Assembly: GCF_000003815.2 (NCBI RefSeq) | Contig: NC_049980.1 | Coordinates: 1,711,411 to 1,755,568 of the forward strand | Direction: 5' to 3' | Source of the DNA: Branchiostoma floridae | Lineage: Eukaryota; Chordata; Leptocardii; Amphioxiformes; Branchiostomatidae | Length of the DNA stretch: 44,158 nucleotides | Part shown: piece after piece, positions 11,801 through 22,184 of the stretch | How the letters are laid out: each line of letters begins with the position of its first letter | Numbering within the stretch: the first letter of the stretch is position 1 | The notes under the pieces: generated by a model | Seen by the model: only the letters and a program-made list of their open reading frames with translations | Told to the model about the DNA's origin: nothing | Databases searched by the model: none | Position numbers and translations under genes: made by a program

Positions 11801-12440
11801 GAATATCACATCCCTCCAAGTAGACCTATGCGGGTAGACCAACAGGGAAACGAGGAATGCCTCTTTAAAGAAAGCCTCTCTCGGTGTTTTCTTTTGGGCC
11901 CGTCCCTTTGCAAGGCGTGCCGACCATCAATGTGGATTAAAGGTGTTAAAACACCTGACAATGTTCGGCAGGTGAGAGATTTAGGCCACCGTTGGCAAAC
12001 AAGAAAGCCGCCCGCATTGGCCCCCAGTCGTGCTATATACGATGGTACAAAAGGAACTGTGTCACTTTTACAGGCTCAAAAGAGCAATCCAAACACCGAA
12101 CCATGTATTGCAATAACGGGACAAGGTGTGAAAAGCGTTATGGCCATGTTGATTTGAATATATGGATGACATCCAACCATATATTCACTAGTCCACTCAT
12201 GAAGTCCTCAACCATACTCATAATTGTACGAAGCAGCTGCAAAATGAGGAAATATATGCCGTATATATTACAAAACGGATATCGATAAACGTCATAAAAT
12301 AGCGAGGTCAATTCCAAGGCCAAATTGCAGAATTTATTGTTCGGTTTACCATACCCCGCGTGTGTTCAGTCATTTGTTCAACCTTTCTGACCACTTAGAT
12401 TTCATAATGAATGCAACTTTTTTGGCAAGCTCGCGTCTGT
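8860..12440. other. Gene-free stretch
   Basis: No supported gene. A 104-codon frame at 10685-10999 carries KCPFC and YCREC pairs that could suggest a zinc site, but it lacks other support. A 131-codon frame at 11762-12157 has no motif. The rest is AT-rich single-copy-looking DNA. Confidence 0.35.
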
Positions 12441-12470
12441 TTTGGGGTTACAATGGACGTCATCTATATA

Positions 12471-12496
12471 ATCAAGGACGTTATAACGTCCTTGAT
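12471..12496. repeat. Perfect 26-bp palindrome at the edge of a satellite
   Basis: ATCAAGGACGTTA is followed directly by its exact reverse complement TAACGTCCTTGAT. The right half is the start of the first 134-bp satellite unit. Later units lack the left half and have AAAAGATAG before TCCTTGAT. Confidence 0.85.
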
Positions 12497-13426
12497 ATAA
12501 TTAATTCAACATGACCTAATATAGAAACAAGGGTCAGGCGTTACTTGTTGGGCTCATGCCTATACTTTACTGTGTCGCTGGTGCAAACTTTGATACGTCA
12601 GATTTCTTTCATTAAAAGATAGTCCTTGATATAATTAATTCAACATGACCTAATATAGAAACAAGGGTCAGGCGTTACTTGTTGGGCTCATGCCTATACT
12701 TTACTGTGTCGCTGGTGCAAACTTTGATACGTCAGATTTCTTTCATTAAAAGATAGTCCTTGATATAATTAATTCAACATGACCTAATATAGAAACAAGG
12801 GTCAGGCGTCACTTGTTGGGATCATGCCTATACTTTACTGTGTCGCTGGTACAAACTTCGATACGTCAGATTTCTTTCATTAAAAGATAGTCCTTGATAT
12901 AATTAATTCAACATGACCTAATATAGAAACAAGGGTCATGCGTTACTTGTTGGGATCATGCCTATACTTTACTGTGTCGCTGGTACAAACTTCGATACGT
13001 CAGATTTCTTTCATTAAAAGATAGTCCTTGATATAATTAATTCAACATGACCTAATATAGAAACAAGGGTCAGGCGTCACTTGTTGGGATCATACCTATA
13101 CTTTACTGTGTCACTGGTACAAACTTCGATACGTCAGATTTCTTTCATTAAAAGATAGTCCTTGATATAATTAATTCAACATGACCTAATATAGAAACAA
13201 GGGTCAGGCGTCACTTGTTGGGATCATGCCTATACTTTACTGTGTCGCTGGTACAAACTTCGATACGTCAGATTTCTTTCATTAAAAGATAGTCCTTGAT
13301 ATAATTAATTCAACATGACCTAATATAGAAACAAGGGTCAGGCGTCACTTGTTGGGATCATACCTATACTTTACTGTGTCACTGGTACAAACTTCGATAC
13401 GTCAGATTTCTTTCATTAAAAGATAG
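12489..13426. repeat. Seven-copy 134-bp tandem satellite
   Basis: The block TCCTTGATATAATTAATTC recurs exactly every 134 bp at about 12489, 12623, 12757, 12891, 13025, 13159 and 13293. Few differences separate the units. Units 1 and 2 share one set of variants, 3 and 6 another, and 5 and 7 a third, which suggests repeated block duplication. No open frame spans the units. Confidence 0.95.
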
Positions 13427-13539
13427 TAATTTAGAAATAGAGCAAGCTGCTCGTGCAGTGCAACCATTCTGGGTTTGCTCAACACAAAATAAATACAGGC
13501 ATATACGTTATAGGACGAACACGTGCGCAAAACACGTGT

Positions 13540-13687
13540 AAACGAGATATCAAACCAGGAGTTTCAGCTGCAGTACCATAACAAGCCGCTAGCAGGCCCA
13601 AAGTCTAATCTTTTCCAGGTCTCATCAAGACCTCGTCACATACCAAATATCAATACTATCCATACAGGCGTTCTTGAGTTATGGTGG

Positions 13688-13737
<50 letters not shown>

Positions 13738-13748
13738 ACAGACACACA

Positions 13749-13812
<64 letters not shown>

Positions 13813-13858
13813 GACCCTACCCAATATATAACCTTCTTGGCGAAGGTAAGGATCTTAC
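13540..13858 (-). repeat. Dispersed repeat, minus copy, with expanded (CA)n
   Basis: Read on the minus strand, this begins with CCTTCGCCAAGAAGG and later gives CATAACTCAAGAA and GATATTTGGTA, then CTAGCGGCT. The same blocks in the same order occur on the plus strand at 16546-16900. The GT-rich spacer of the other copy is here enlarged to a roughly 118-bp CA/CAGA microsatellite (13692-13809). Confidence 0.75.
13692..13809. repeat. (CA)n microsatellite with CAGA interruptions
   Basis: About 118 bp of CA dinucleotides with three CAGACACA interruptions near 13731-13752. It lies inside the dispersed repeat described above. Confidence 0.97.
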
Positions 13859-14139
13859 TCCGTGGTGCATTAATCTAATACTAGAAAGCCTCCTGTAGTC
13901 TGCTACATTAAAATATGACTGGACCATATCGATCCTGCTGTTTCTGAGGTTGCGTGATGTATGTATGAGTACCATATATGTCTTTGTTTACGACCGGTCA
14001 CCGTAAACCAGAGATTAAATGTCAGCTTGATTGTTTACATGATGTATAGCCGATTATGTCACGGATCATTTACAATAGTGAGTAGATGATTAGAATTTGT
14101 GTTATCCTAATTCGCGATTTACAAGCGTCAAATCACAAC

Positions 14140-14545
14140 ACACGGGCAGCGGGATCGTGTGGCGCAACGGCAAAGTGTTCGGCTCAGAACCAAGAGGTCC
14201 CGGGTTCGAATCCTGCCATGTCACCGAACTTATGACCTTGGGAAAGGCACCTTGCATGACTTTCCTCACTCCACCCAGGTGTCAAAATGGGTACCTGACT
14301 TCGGTTGGGGAGGTAAAATGGTAAGAAGGAGAGGGGCACGGCGGGAAGGCAAATCTAGAGGTCCTGAGTTCGATTCCCACCGTGCCCGATGGCTTTGCCT
14401 TCTAATACAGTGGCCGAGACACAGTGTATGTTGTACTACAAGTGTATGTTGTATGGTGGATAACAACCCACTGCGCCTAGAGCCTCACATGGCCATGTGA
14501 CTACCTTTATTTTTTCACCGTCTGTTTGTCCTGTGTATGTTGCGC
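14140..14545 (+). mobile_element. tRNA-derived SINE
   Basis: A pol III A box, TGGCGCAACGG (14160-14170), and a consensus B box, GGTTCGAATCC (14203-14213), are spaced as in a tRNA. A non-tRNA body follows (GACCTTGGGAAAGGCACC ... CCACCCAGGTGT). A second tRNA-like hairpin sits at 14334-14387: GGGCACGG pairs with CCGTGCCC around GAGTTCGATTCCC. It is only 54 nt long and has no A box. The unit therefore looks like a SINE with a second, truncated tRNA-like module. Confidence 0.75.
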
Positions 14546-14674
14546 TGTAAAAATAAGTTACTTACTTGAGTGCAATTAAATATAGACATAAATGCCTTCC
14601 TACCTGTATAAATGTGCCACGCAAATTTCAAATTGCCATACTTCCAATATGTGGACATTGTTACATATTGTTAC

Positions 14675-15300
14675 AATGCAGGTCATATTTTCTGCGTGCG
14701 TGTATAACGATTATATACGGTAGAGTAGACTACGACAGAGCACGCACTGTGTGTGATACCGTAGCACATGTCTACCTTATACGGCGGCCTGTCAGGTGAA
14801 ATATTGCTAAAATACAGGTCATACTTTTGCGTGTATGACGATTATGTACGGTAGATTAGACTACAGCAGAACAAGCATTGTGTGTGATACCGTAACACAT
14901 GTCTACCTTATACGGTGGTCCGTCAGGTGAAATATTGCTAAAATAAGGTCATATTTTACGTGCATAACGATTATGTGCGGTAGAGTAGACTACGACAGAG
15001 CACGCATTGTCTGAGATACCGTAGCACATGTCTACCTTATACGGTGGTCTGTCAGGTGAATTGCTAAAATACAGGTCATATTTTTGCGTGTATAACGATT
15101 ATGCACGCGTACGGTAGAGTAGACTACGACAGAGCACGCACTGTGCGGGATACCGTAGCACATGTCTACCTTATACGGCGACCTGTCAGGTGAATTGCTA
15201 AAATACAGGTAATATTTTTGCGTGTATAACGGTTATGTACGGTAGAGTAGACTTCAGCAGAGCACGCTTTGTGTGGGATACCGACTCACTCACGCAAGGG
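14675..15300. repeat. Five-copy ~130-bp tandem satellite
   Basis: The block ACGGTAGAGTAGACTAC recurs near 14717, 14848, 14977, 15111 and 15239, with spacing of 128-134 bp. Each unit also has GATACCGTAGCACATG (variants) and GTCTACCTTATACGG, which are partial inverse copies of the first block, so a unit could fold. The last unit is incomplete. Confidence 0.9.
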
Positions 15301-15953
15301 AGAAAAGCGTGTCAAAATACACGCCACCCAAGCAGTAATAGATATACCATCCGTTTACTGGTGTCTTTTAAAGCCCGGAGCAATGAAATATCACAAAAAA
15401 CACCCGAGCACCCATGTAGACACGTAATGAGTGTATCAAGGCATATGACGGTGTACATGTGAAGTGGTAACAGTGTAGGTAATATGAGTTACATCGTAAA
15501 AATCACACCAGGCTATAGATAGTGAAAACCGACATAGTTGCCGTCTGGTTCCTAACTACTCTAAATTAAAAGGTACAATTATTTCTAGAAATACATCAAA
15601 TATTAAAGTAAGAACAGAAACAGTTCTCTGCATGACCTGTCCAAACATACCTGTGGTCTCGAGAGTTGGAGGTACCTCGGGTCTGTCCTTTATGGAGCTC
15701 AACATTCTTAGCGACTCTATACATGTCTTAAAGCTAGCTTAAAGGACCATGGTCAAACAGTAGACAAAGTTGCAAGTGCCAAAAGGTCTCTTATTTATCT
15801 GCCATTCAGCTTGATGTGGTGCAATACATCTTACTGCCAAGATAGAGTTTTGGAACATCGTTTTCTTCATTTTTTTCGGAGGAAGTTTCCTGACCGTACC
15901 CCCGTTCTCCTGAATGGAACAACCCTTAGAAAATCAATGAAGCACAAATCATG
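15301..15953. other. Gene-free stretch
   Basis: I see no gene, RNA or clear repeat here. Confidence 0.35.
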
Positions 15954-16147
15954 TACTGTAAATGCAGAAACTTTCGCGGTGGTTTAATCCGTCGCGGTTT
16001 CGCGGTGGCCGCTCACCGCGAACTTAAAACGACCGCGAACATTTTTCCATGGCAGTAAGAGACTACAGTGCATGGTACCACTGCGAAAAGTCCTTTTTCC
16101 CGCTACCGCGAATTTAAATCCCAGCGAACTTAAATCCATTTACAGTA
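15954..16147. mobile_element. 194-bp MITE with TACTGTAAATG termini
   Basis: The termini TACTGTAAATG and CATTTACAGTA are perfect inverted repeats. The interior carries alternating TTCGCGGT and ACCGCGAA words (CGCGGTGGCCGCTCACCGCG). Related fragments lie near 17581-17670 and 32690-32815. Confidence 0.7.
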
Positions 16148-16402
16148 TTTGCCCTGACCTTCGACAGGAATTATAAATATAGCTCGTGTGAGTGACTTCA
16201 CCATCATTTAACATGTCGCTGCTTTCTGACTGTCTATCACCGAGTCAATGGCGTGTTAAGTAGCCCCGTAGGTTACTAGGTTTTTGTCTGGGGATCAATC
16301 CAATTGGACGTGAATCCTGCCACTACAGAACACAGGGTTTACGTGCGTACAGTGCCACTATTGTGTGGGGTCACGCCAACGGAATATTCTTCATAATTAA
16401 GA

Positions 16403-16525
16403 GTTAATGACCCGCCTGTTCCTCGGTGTATATGGTGTCAACGCCTGGTCCTTTGCTATAACCACCGAATAAAATCACCGAGTGAGCGAACACCATATAC
16501 ACTGAGGAACAGGTGGGTCATTAAC
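16403..16525. mobile_element. Hairpin MITE with 36-bp arms
   Basis: Arms 16403-16438 and 16490-16525 are reverse complements with two mismatches (core GACCCGCCTGTTCCTC; GAGGAACAGGTGGGTC). The loop is 51 bp. There is no coding content. Confidence 0.85.
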
Positions 16526-16545
16526 CCTTTTGATTAAAATTATTA

Positions 16546-16900
16546 CCTTCGCCAAGAAGGATATATTCTTCATGTAGGTGCGTTTGTGTGTGTGTGTTTG
16601 TTTGTGTCTGTCTGTCTGCGAACAGCATAACTCAGGAAGCCTTGGATAAATCCTGATGATATTTGGTAGGTGGGTAGGGGTCAGGAAAAGAAAGGTCTAG
16701 TCCGATAATGGACACTCTAGCAGCTTTCTAATGTACTTCAGTGGAACTTCCGTTTTTTATATCTAGTTCTCTGGACATGTAAAGTTCTCTGGATATGCTT
16801 TGGTCGTGATTTTTGATGGAAATTTACCCCTTGCTAAGCGCTATAAGTTTGGGCCCCTAGCGGCTTTTTTTGGAATTACAAGGGCCGATTTTCTTTTAAA
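16546..16900 (+). repeat. Dispersed repeat, plus copy
   Basis: It starts CCTTCGCCAAGAAGG, continues through a GTGTGTGTTTGTTTG tract, then AACAGCATAACTCAGGAAG, GATGATATTTGGTAGG and CCCTAGCGGCT. It matches the reverse complement of 13540-13858. The CCTTCGCCAAGAAGG motif is itself a short palindrome. The 3' boundary is approximate. Confidence 0.7.
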
Positions 16901-17270
16901 GTTTAAAGAACAATGACTCAATAACGTGTTGACGGATTCACATGATTTTGGGTATGTTTGTTTACGTACTGATATCGGCGACGTTTGATTTTGGACACAT
17001 TTTAGGCAACGGTAAAATTGGCGATAGTCGTGATTGCAGTCACTATGTTATTATTATTCTTAAAAAACGTCAGAGAAGTAATGACTCTGGTATACACCTA
17101 GGTCCTTCTCTTTCAAGATTTTAATTAAGTCAATTAGTAAATTCCATCTTTAGCCATGTCTCATTTCTTCTGCTATCTCCCTCCATTTCGTCGCATGGCT
17201 CCATTCTCTTGCAGTCTTTCTGTTGACCATGCAGTCATTTTTGTGCCTAGACACTGTAGACAGTTTGTCT

Positions 17271-17434
17271 CAATGATATTGCTACCCTGGAGGCCATCCG
17301 GGATCTTTCGGGCTTAAACTCCCCCGGAGTGATAATGTGAGATTGTCGGGCTGACTGCCTTGGCTCCCCGACAAAACTTGCTAACAAACCTCGCTAGCTA
17401 CCCGGTCCTGTCTGGCTCCCAGGGTATGATATTG
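17271..17434. mobile_element. Possible inverted-repeat element
   Basis: CAATGATATTGCTACCCTGG at the left and CCAGGGTATGATATTG at the right are imperfect reverse complements. The inside is GC-rich and contains CCGGGATC, CCCCCGGAGTG and GTCGGGC. Boundaries are uncertain. Confidence 0.35.
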
Positions 17435-18760
17435 CCGACATCAGCACTAGTCAAATTGATATCACCAAATGCCAAGGCATGTCTAGCTAAATGGTAACTA
17501 TGTAAAGGTGGGTTCACACGTGCGAATACAATATGTATATTCAAGTCCGTATAAGGTCCGTATGGAAGTTTTAGCCCATGTATAGCGCTATCGCGAACTC
17601 AAAAGACTATTCTCCCTACCACGAAATTATAAAAGTTAATGCATTTTCAGTATTAGAAAAGATACCCAAACGCAGTCCATCTTGATTAAGATTACGTTCT
17701 TTATTTTTCAATCGATATTTCTTGATATTTCTGTTATTACTGATATAGTTTTTTTTCTATCAATGTTCTATTCTTAGTTGAAGACACTGTAACGTTACGT
17801 TTTGTTGCGTCAATAAAATACAGCTTCTTCTTTACAGTGATTTGTCCACCATCGCACAGCACACAATACCATTCCGCCAGGCATTATAACCTTAATAACG
17901 AGTGGATTTCTATACACAACAAACTATCGTCCTTGAATAGACATGCTAAAGCCCTCATCTCCTGTCCCACTGAAAACGTTTCTGCTTTTTTCGTGACGCA
18001 ACAATAAAGTATGTTTCTAAATCCTCTCTGAGAGAACAAAGGCTGGCCTGACAGTCAGTTCCTACTCAATTAGCGGTTTAATTTGTCTCCATCTCTAATA
18101 GGAAATTTCTAGCATACTTCTACTGGAAAGAGAATCTTCAAAATAAGACATACCTACGTTAATCATGTTTCACAGAGAGACGTTGAGAAAAGCCTTTTGA
18201 ATCCAAGACTTCAATGGAGAGGAAATACTTGGCTTAAGGTACAAGGCTTGTGTAGCCTAAGGTTGTGATGTCCGTAATCCCATAGATAACAGGGTGCTAA
18301 TAGACTCTGATGGGGTCTTAAGGTCTCTTAAGGCCACACACTGAGGACCGAATCCAGCAGTGAGCTGCAACTGATCTACTTAATCTACACATCATCAAAG
18401 AAACTTTTGTGTAGTTTTTTTTTCAAAACAGACGTGAGATATTTTTGAGTTGGTTCCGTCTCCTTTCCATTTGAGCATTTTTTCATCCTCATAATAAACC
18501 TATTTTATTAGTTTTCAAAAGGGCATTAAACCCTTGAAGAGGGTGTTATTTTGACATTTGAATGGATACAAAATCAACCAAAATTTGTAACATTTTATGA
18601 CGGAAAAATGAACCCTTATGAATGCATATTAAATGAATAAGATGATTTTAGGCAAGTAACTGAGCAGCTCCCAAGTGTCATGCATGATGGAAAAGGCACC
18701 TTCCGTGAGTACCAGTTCCAATGGGAAAACACAAATGTACGCACACTCACTACAAATATA
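17435..18760. other. Gene-free stretch
   Basis: It contains a fragment related to the TACTGTAAATG MITE (about 17581-17670) and two CAATAAA motifs (near 17811 and 18002). No coding region can be supported. Confidence 0.35.
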
Positions 18761-18766
18761 TATATG

Positions 18767-18862
18767 CACACACACACACACAGAGACGCACGCACAAACA
18801 CACACACACACACACAGAGACGCACGCACACACATACAGTCACATATGGACACACCTACACA
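18767..18862. repeat. Degenerate (CA)n microsatellite
   Basis: CA dinucleotides are interrupted twice by the same GAGACGCACGCAC block, so a compound unit has been duplicated within the tract. Confidence 0.9.
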
Positions 18863-20686
18863 CGTTTTTATGGTCAGCCCTAGATTTCTGAACTTTGTCT
18901 TTGCCTTTTTTCCCCAAAAATCTTAATAAGTATGACATTTCAATTTCTGACCAAAGGCAAGTTATTCAAAATGAAGCTGACAAGGCTATATGCTGACCTA
19001 CAAGTATCCAGAAACACATTACAAGGTAAGGGGAAGATTTTCTTAATATAGAAGTTTGTTCAATGGTTGCTTGCCACACAATAGGTTCCACCTGTAGTAA
19101 TTTATCTGGAGGGTACTTGAAGGGGTTATCAGAATGTTGTTGCTGTTTAATACAACTGTCAAAAGTTCAAAGTCAACTTACTAACACAATTTTTTTGTTT
19201 CAGGAAAAAATACCATTACCTGTAGAACCAGAACACTTGCCTCTGCTGTTGAGTTTATTAAATACATTCAAATGAAGTATCAGAATGTATAATATTATGC
19301 ATTATACATGATGAAATGTACCGTTGTCACTAGAATTAAAACAATATTGAACTGTCACTTTTTGAACCAATGGCAGCTGAATATCATGAATACGTGAAGA
19401 CAAACATCATCACAGAGACATAAATGTTTTCTCTATTGGCAGCAGCTTTATTGTCAAATTCATACAATGTAAAGCCAGAGTTCCTCAGTAAGTATACCCT
19501 CAACATTCCCCAAGAGGCTACACTGTATATCATTATTGATAGCACAAGAAGGTATAAATTCATATCCACAACCAAACTTATAACAAGTACTCCAAATAGC
19601 ACAGGTTTACATATTTACAGACTTTGCTTTGGCATAGCATATGTACAATCAACTGCATTTACAACTGAAACCCCACTCTTGCTCCATGTTTCTGCATCAT
19701 ACACCAATTTGTATTTTACTACAGTATCATTTAACTTTATAGATTCTTCCAACTATTGAAACCTCAAGTATGATCACTGTGGTTGAAGTTACCTACTTCC
19801 CTACAAGTGTCGGTTTTCTATTCAACACTTTGAGTTTATCAAAGACTGTCTTTACAAAACTTTGTCTAGTATTTATAAATTTCTGCTGCAGCACTCTGAC
19901 AACCCCAAAGACAAAGTCAAACCTGCTCAAGAAGGCCACTAAGGGGACCGAGAAAATGTGGTCTATGTAAACAGGTGGTTGCTATTGACAAGATTCTTTC
20001 TGTTTGTGTCAATGGGAAACAATAATAGTATAACAACGTTTGCCAGGCAGTCTTTATGAGAAGGTGGTCACTTGTACAAGTTTGACTGGATTTGGGATAG
20101 ATCAGTTCAAGAACCTGGTTCTTGGTAACAGCTGTTACTCAAAATGCCTTTAAACACTTGATGTAGCAACTTTTTGCAGCCTTACTTACCTTACCTATGA
20201 TGATTCTGCTGTAAGATTTTGCAGACACAAATATATGGAAGTCACAATGATAATTTGCCTGCACAAAAGGTACATGTACATGTCTGCACAACTGTACATT
20301 GTGTATACAAGTTACGGGATCCTGCATATACCAGTACGACAAAATACATGGCATTATCATTACCATTTCACTTTTCTATGCATTTCGCCATGTTGATTTG
20401 ATTATGTGGATGTGGATCATTTTTTGTCCCAATATGAAAAAAATAATACTGTAAATATGTGAAGACTAGTTGACTGCTGCCTACCTCTGCGTCAGGGATC
20501 CCAGCAGAAGTATAATCAAGCAATGGATAGAGAGAGAGAAACCGTACAGAGCAACTGTAAAGTGAGTACATACATGTATATGCCGTATGCTTTTAAAAAT
20601 ATCAGCTAACGTATACATTTGTACTAAAGTCATATAATGCCGAAGTTAATTCCAATTCCTTTCCTTACCACTAAGACTTCATAATT
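18863..20686. other. Gene-free stretch, possibly distal lmbrd1 3' UTR
   Basis: AT-rich DNA without a supported gene. On the minus strand ACAATAAAGCTGCTGCC at about 19440-19455 would be a good distal poly(A) signal for lmbrd1, giving a 3' UTR of about 1.7 kb. This is inference. Confidence 0.35.
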
Positions 20687-20692
20687 TTTATT
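20687..20692 (-). terminator. lmbrd1: Candidate proximal lmbrd1 poly(A) signal
   Basis: AATAAA on the minus strand about 430 bp past the lmbrd1 stop codon. A distal alternative lies near 19450. Confidence 0.45.
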
Positions 20693-20844
20693 TTCATTTA
20701 CATGGCACATGCTTGCATCAGTTTTGGGCTTCCCACTGATGATGTCATCCATAATTTCATAATCACATCAACATGGCCTTACAATAACAACCAAGAAGAT
20801 TCAAAATTTACATACACAGAAGTTTCCAATCAAAAATTACGATC

Positions 20845-21120
20845 CTATATTAGCCTCTCTCCTGACCTCTTAGCTTCAGTATCAATATCAATATCAGTTT
20901 TATACCCCTGCATATCTTCTTGCTCAGATACATCAGTTGTGTTATCTAAATCTGCCCTCCCAGTGTCCTGTAGTGTCTCATCACTGGTACTCCCATCCTT
21001 CCCACCAGCCACAGCACCAACACTGTGTGAGCTGACAGGTATGTACATGTACTCTGTGGTTGTCTCCTCTGCATTGTTGTGAGTATAGGTACACTCGAGC
21101 CGGATTTTTCCCGATTGTAC
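20845..21120 (-). other. In-frame 91-codon open extension after the lmbrd1 stop
   Basis: Directly after the TAA at 21121-21123 the same frame continues for 91 sense codons to a TAG at 20845-20847. It starts VQSGKIRLECTYTHNNAEET and later reads TSDETLQDTGRADLDNTTD. It is rich in Asp, Glu, Ser and Thr, like the lmbrd1 tail just before it. It is most simply 3' UTR. Readthrough or an alternative C-terminus is possible, but the stop context (TAA G) is not a known strong readthrough context. Confidence 0.4.
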
Positions 21121-21234
21121 TTATGCTCTCAAGAGCTCTTCGTCCGAGTCGTCCGAGTCGTCAGACTCTACCTCATCCTCGATGGCCGAGCGGCGCCCCT
21201 TCACGATGGACACGATGAAACCCAGGACAAATAT
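21121..21234 (-). CDS. lmbrd1: lmbrd1 last coding exon (acidic tail, stop)
   Basis: The acceptor TCCCCTGACAG precedes the exon, which enters in phase 0 and reads IFVLGFIVSIVKGRRSAIED, then EVESDDSDDSDEELLRA and TAA. The first 11 residues complete the last membrane helix. The rest is a short acidic cytosolic tail like that of vertebrate LMBD1 (recalled). The acceptor plus first 33 coding bases are the founder of the 61-bp array that follows in the intron. Confidence 0.92.
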   Translation of the reverse strand: MFVLGFIVSIVKGRRSAIEDEVESDDSDDSDEELLRA

Positions 21235-21750
21235 CTGTCAGGGGAGAAGACATGCATTTAGCCACGATGGACACGATGAAACCCAGGACAAATATCTGTC
21301 AGGGGAGAAGACATGCATTTAGCCACGATGGACACGATGAAACCCAGGACAAATATCTGTCAGGGGAGAAGACATGCATTTAGCCACAATGGACACGATG
21401 AAACCCAGGACAAATATCTGTCAGGGGAGAACACATGCATTTAGCCACGATGGACACGATGAAACCCAGGACAAATATCTGTCAGGGGAGAAGACATGCA
21501 TTTAGCCACGATGGACACGATGAAACCCAGGACAAATATCTGTCAGGGGAGAAGACATGCATTTAGCCACGATGGACACGATGAAACCCAGGACAAATAT
21601 CTGTCAGGGGAGAAGACATGCATTTAGCCACGATGGACACGATGAAACCCAGGACAAATATCTGTCAGGGGAGAAGACATGCATTTAGCCACGATGGACA
21701 CGATGAAACCCAGGACAAATATCTGTCAGGGGAGAAGACATGCATTTAGT
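21202..21750. repeat. Nine-copy 61-bp array made of a splice acceptor and exon start
   Basis: Units start at 21202, 21263, 21324, 21385, 21446, 21507, 21568, 21629 and 21690, each 61 bp and nearly identical. Unit 4 has CACAATGG in place of CACGATGG and AACACATG in place of AAGACATG. Read on the minus strand each unit carries GCTAAAT (branch-point-like), CTTCTCCCCTGACAG (pyrimidine tract plus AG) and the 33 bases encoding IFVLGFIVSIV. Only the unit at 21202 runs on into the rest of the exon. Confidence 0.97.
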
Positions 21751-21855
21751 TCAGCCAACAATCATGTCACTTATGATACTTTCTGAAACATGATGAAACA
21801 GTAATCAAATCCTACTAAATACATGAAGCTATTTCTTGAACTAAGGTTACTACTG

Positions 21856-22184
21856 CAGGGCTTGAAATACTTTTTTCTGCATACCTGCACTGGTCAGGTA
21901 ACATTGAAAATTACCTGTACCAGACAAATTTTATCTGCACCACTTTGGACTTAGGAAGTAAAGTTGTTCAGGAACCATTCCTATTTTTCTTATATATGCT
22001 ATAGGTGGTAACTGTCAATGCAGCTGATAACAATCCATATACAGCTACATCATAGGACATTATGTATATTAATACCCAGTACATGGATCAGTACAGGTTA
22101 GGTGCAAGTAGACTCCAGAAATACCTGCACAGCTCCAATTTTACCTGCACTAACCTGCATATGCAGGTGGTATTTTGAGCCTTG
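21856..22184. mobile_element. hAT-like word-repeat element (ACCTGCAC words)
   Basis: It starts CAGGGCTTGAAATAC and ends GTATTTTGAGCCTTG, an imperfect inverted repeat. ACCTGCAC or close variants recur in the outer thirds, and ACCTGCATATGCAGGT forms a perfect palindrome close to the right end. It lies in the last lmbrd1 intron. A target duplication is not clear. Confidence 0.6.

Noticed and set aside
12489-13426. CRISPR-like array
   Set aside because: Direct repeats have no unique spacers; it is a eukaryotic satellite.
13523-13898. Frames rich in Thr-His repeats
   Set aside because: They are translations of the (CA)n microsatellite.
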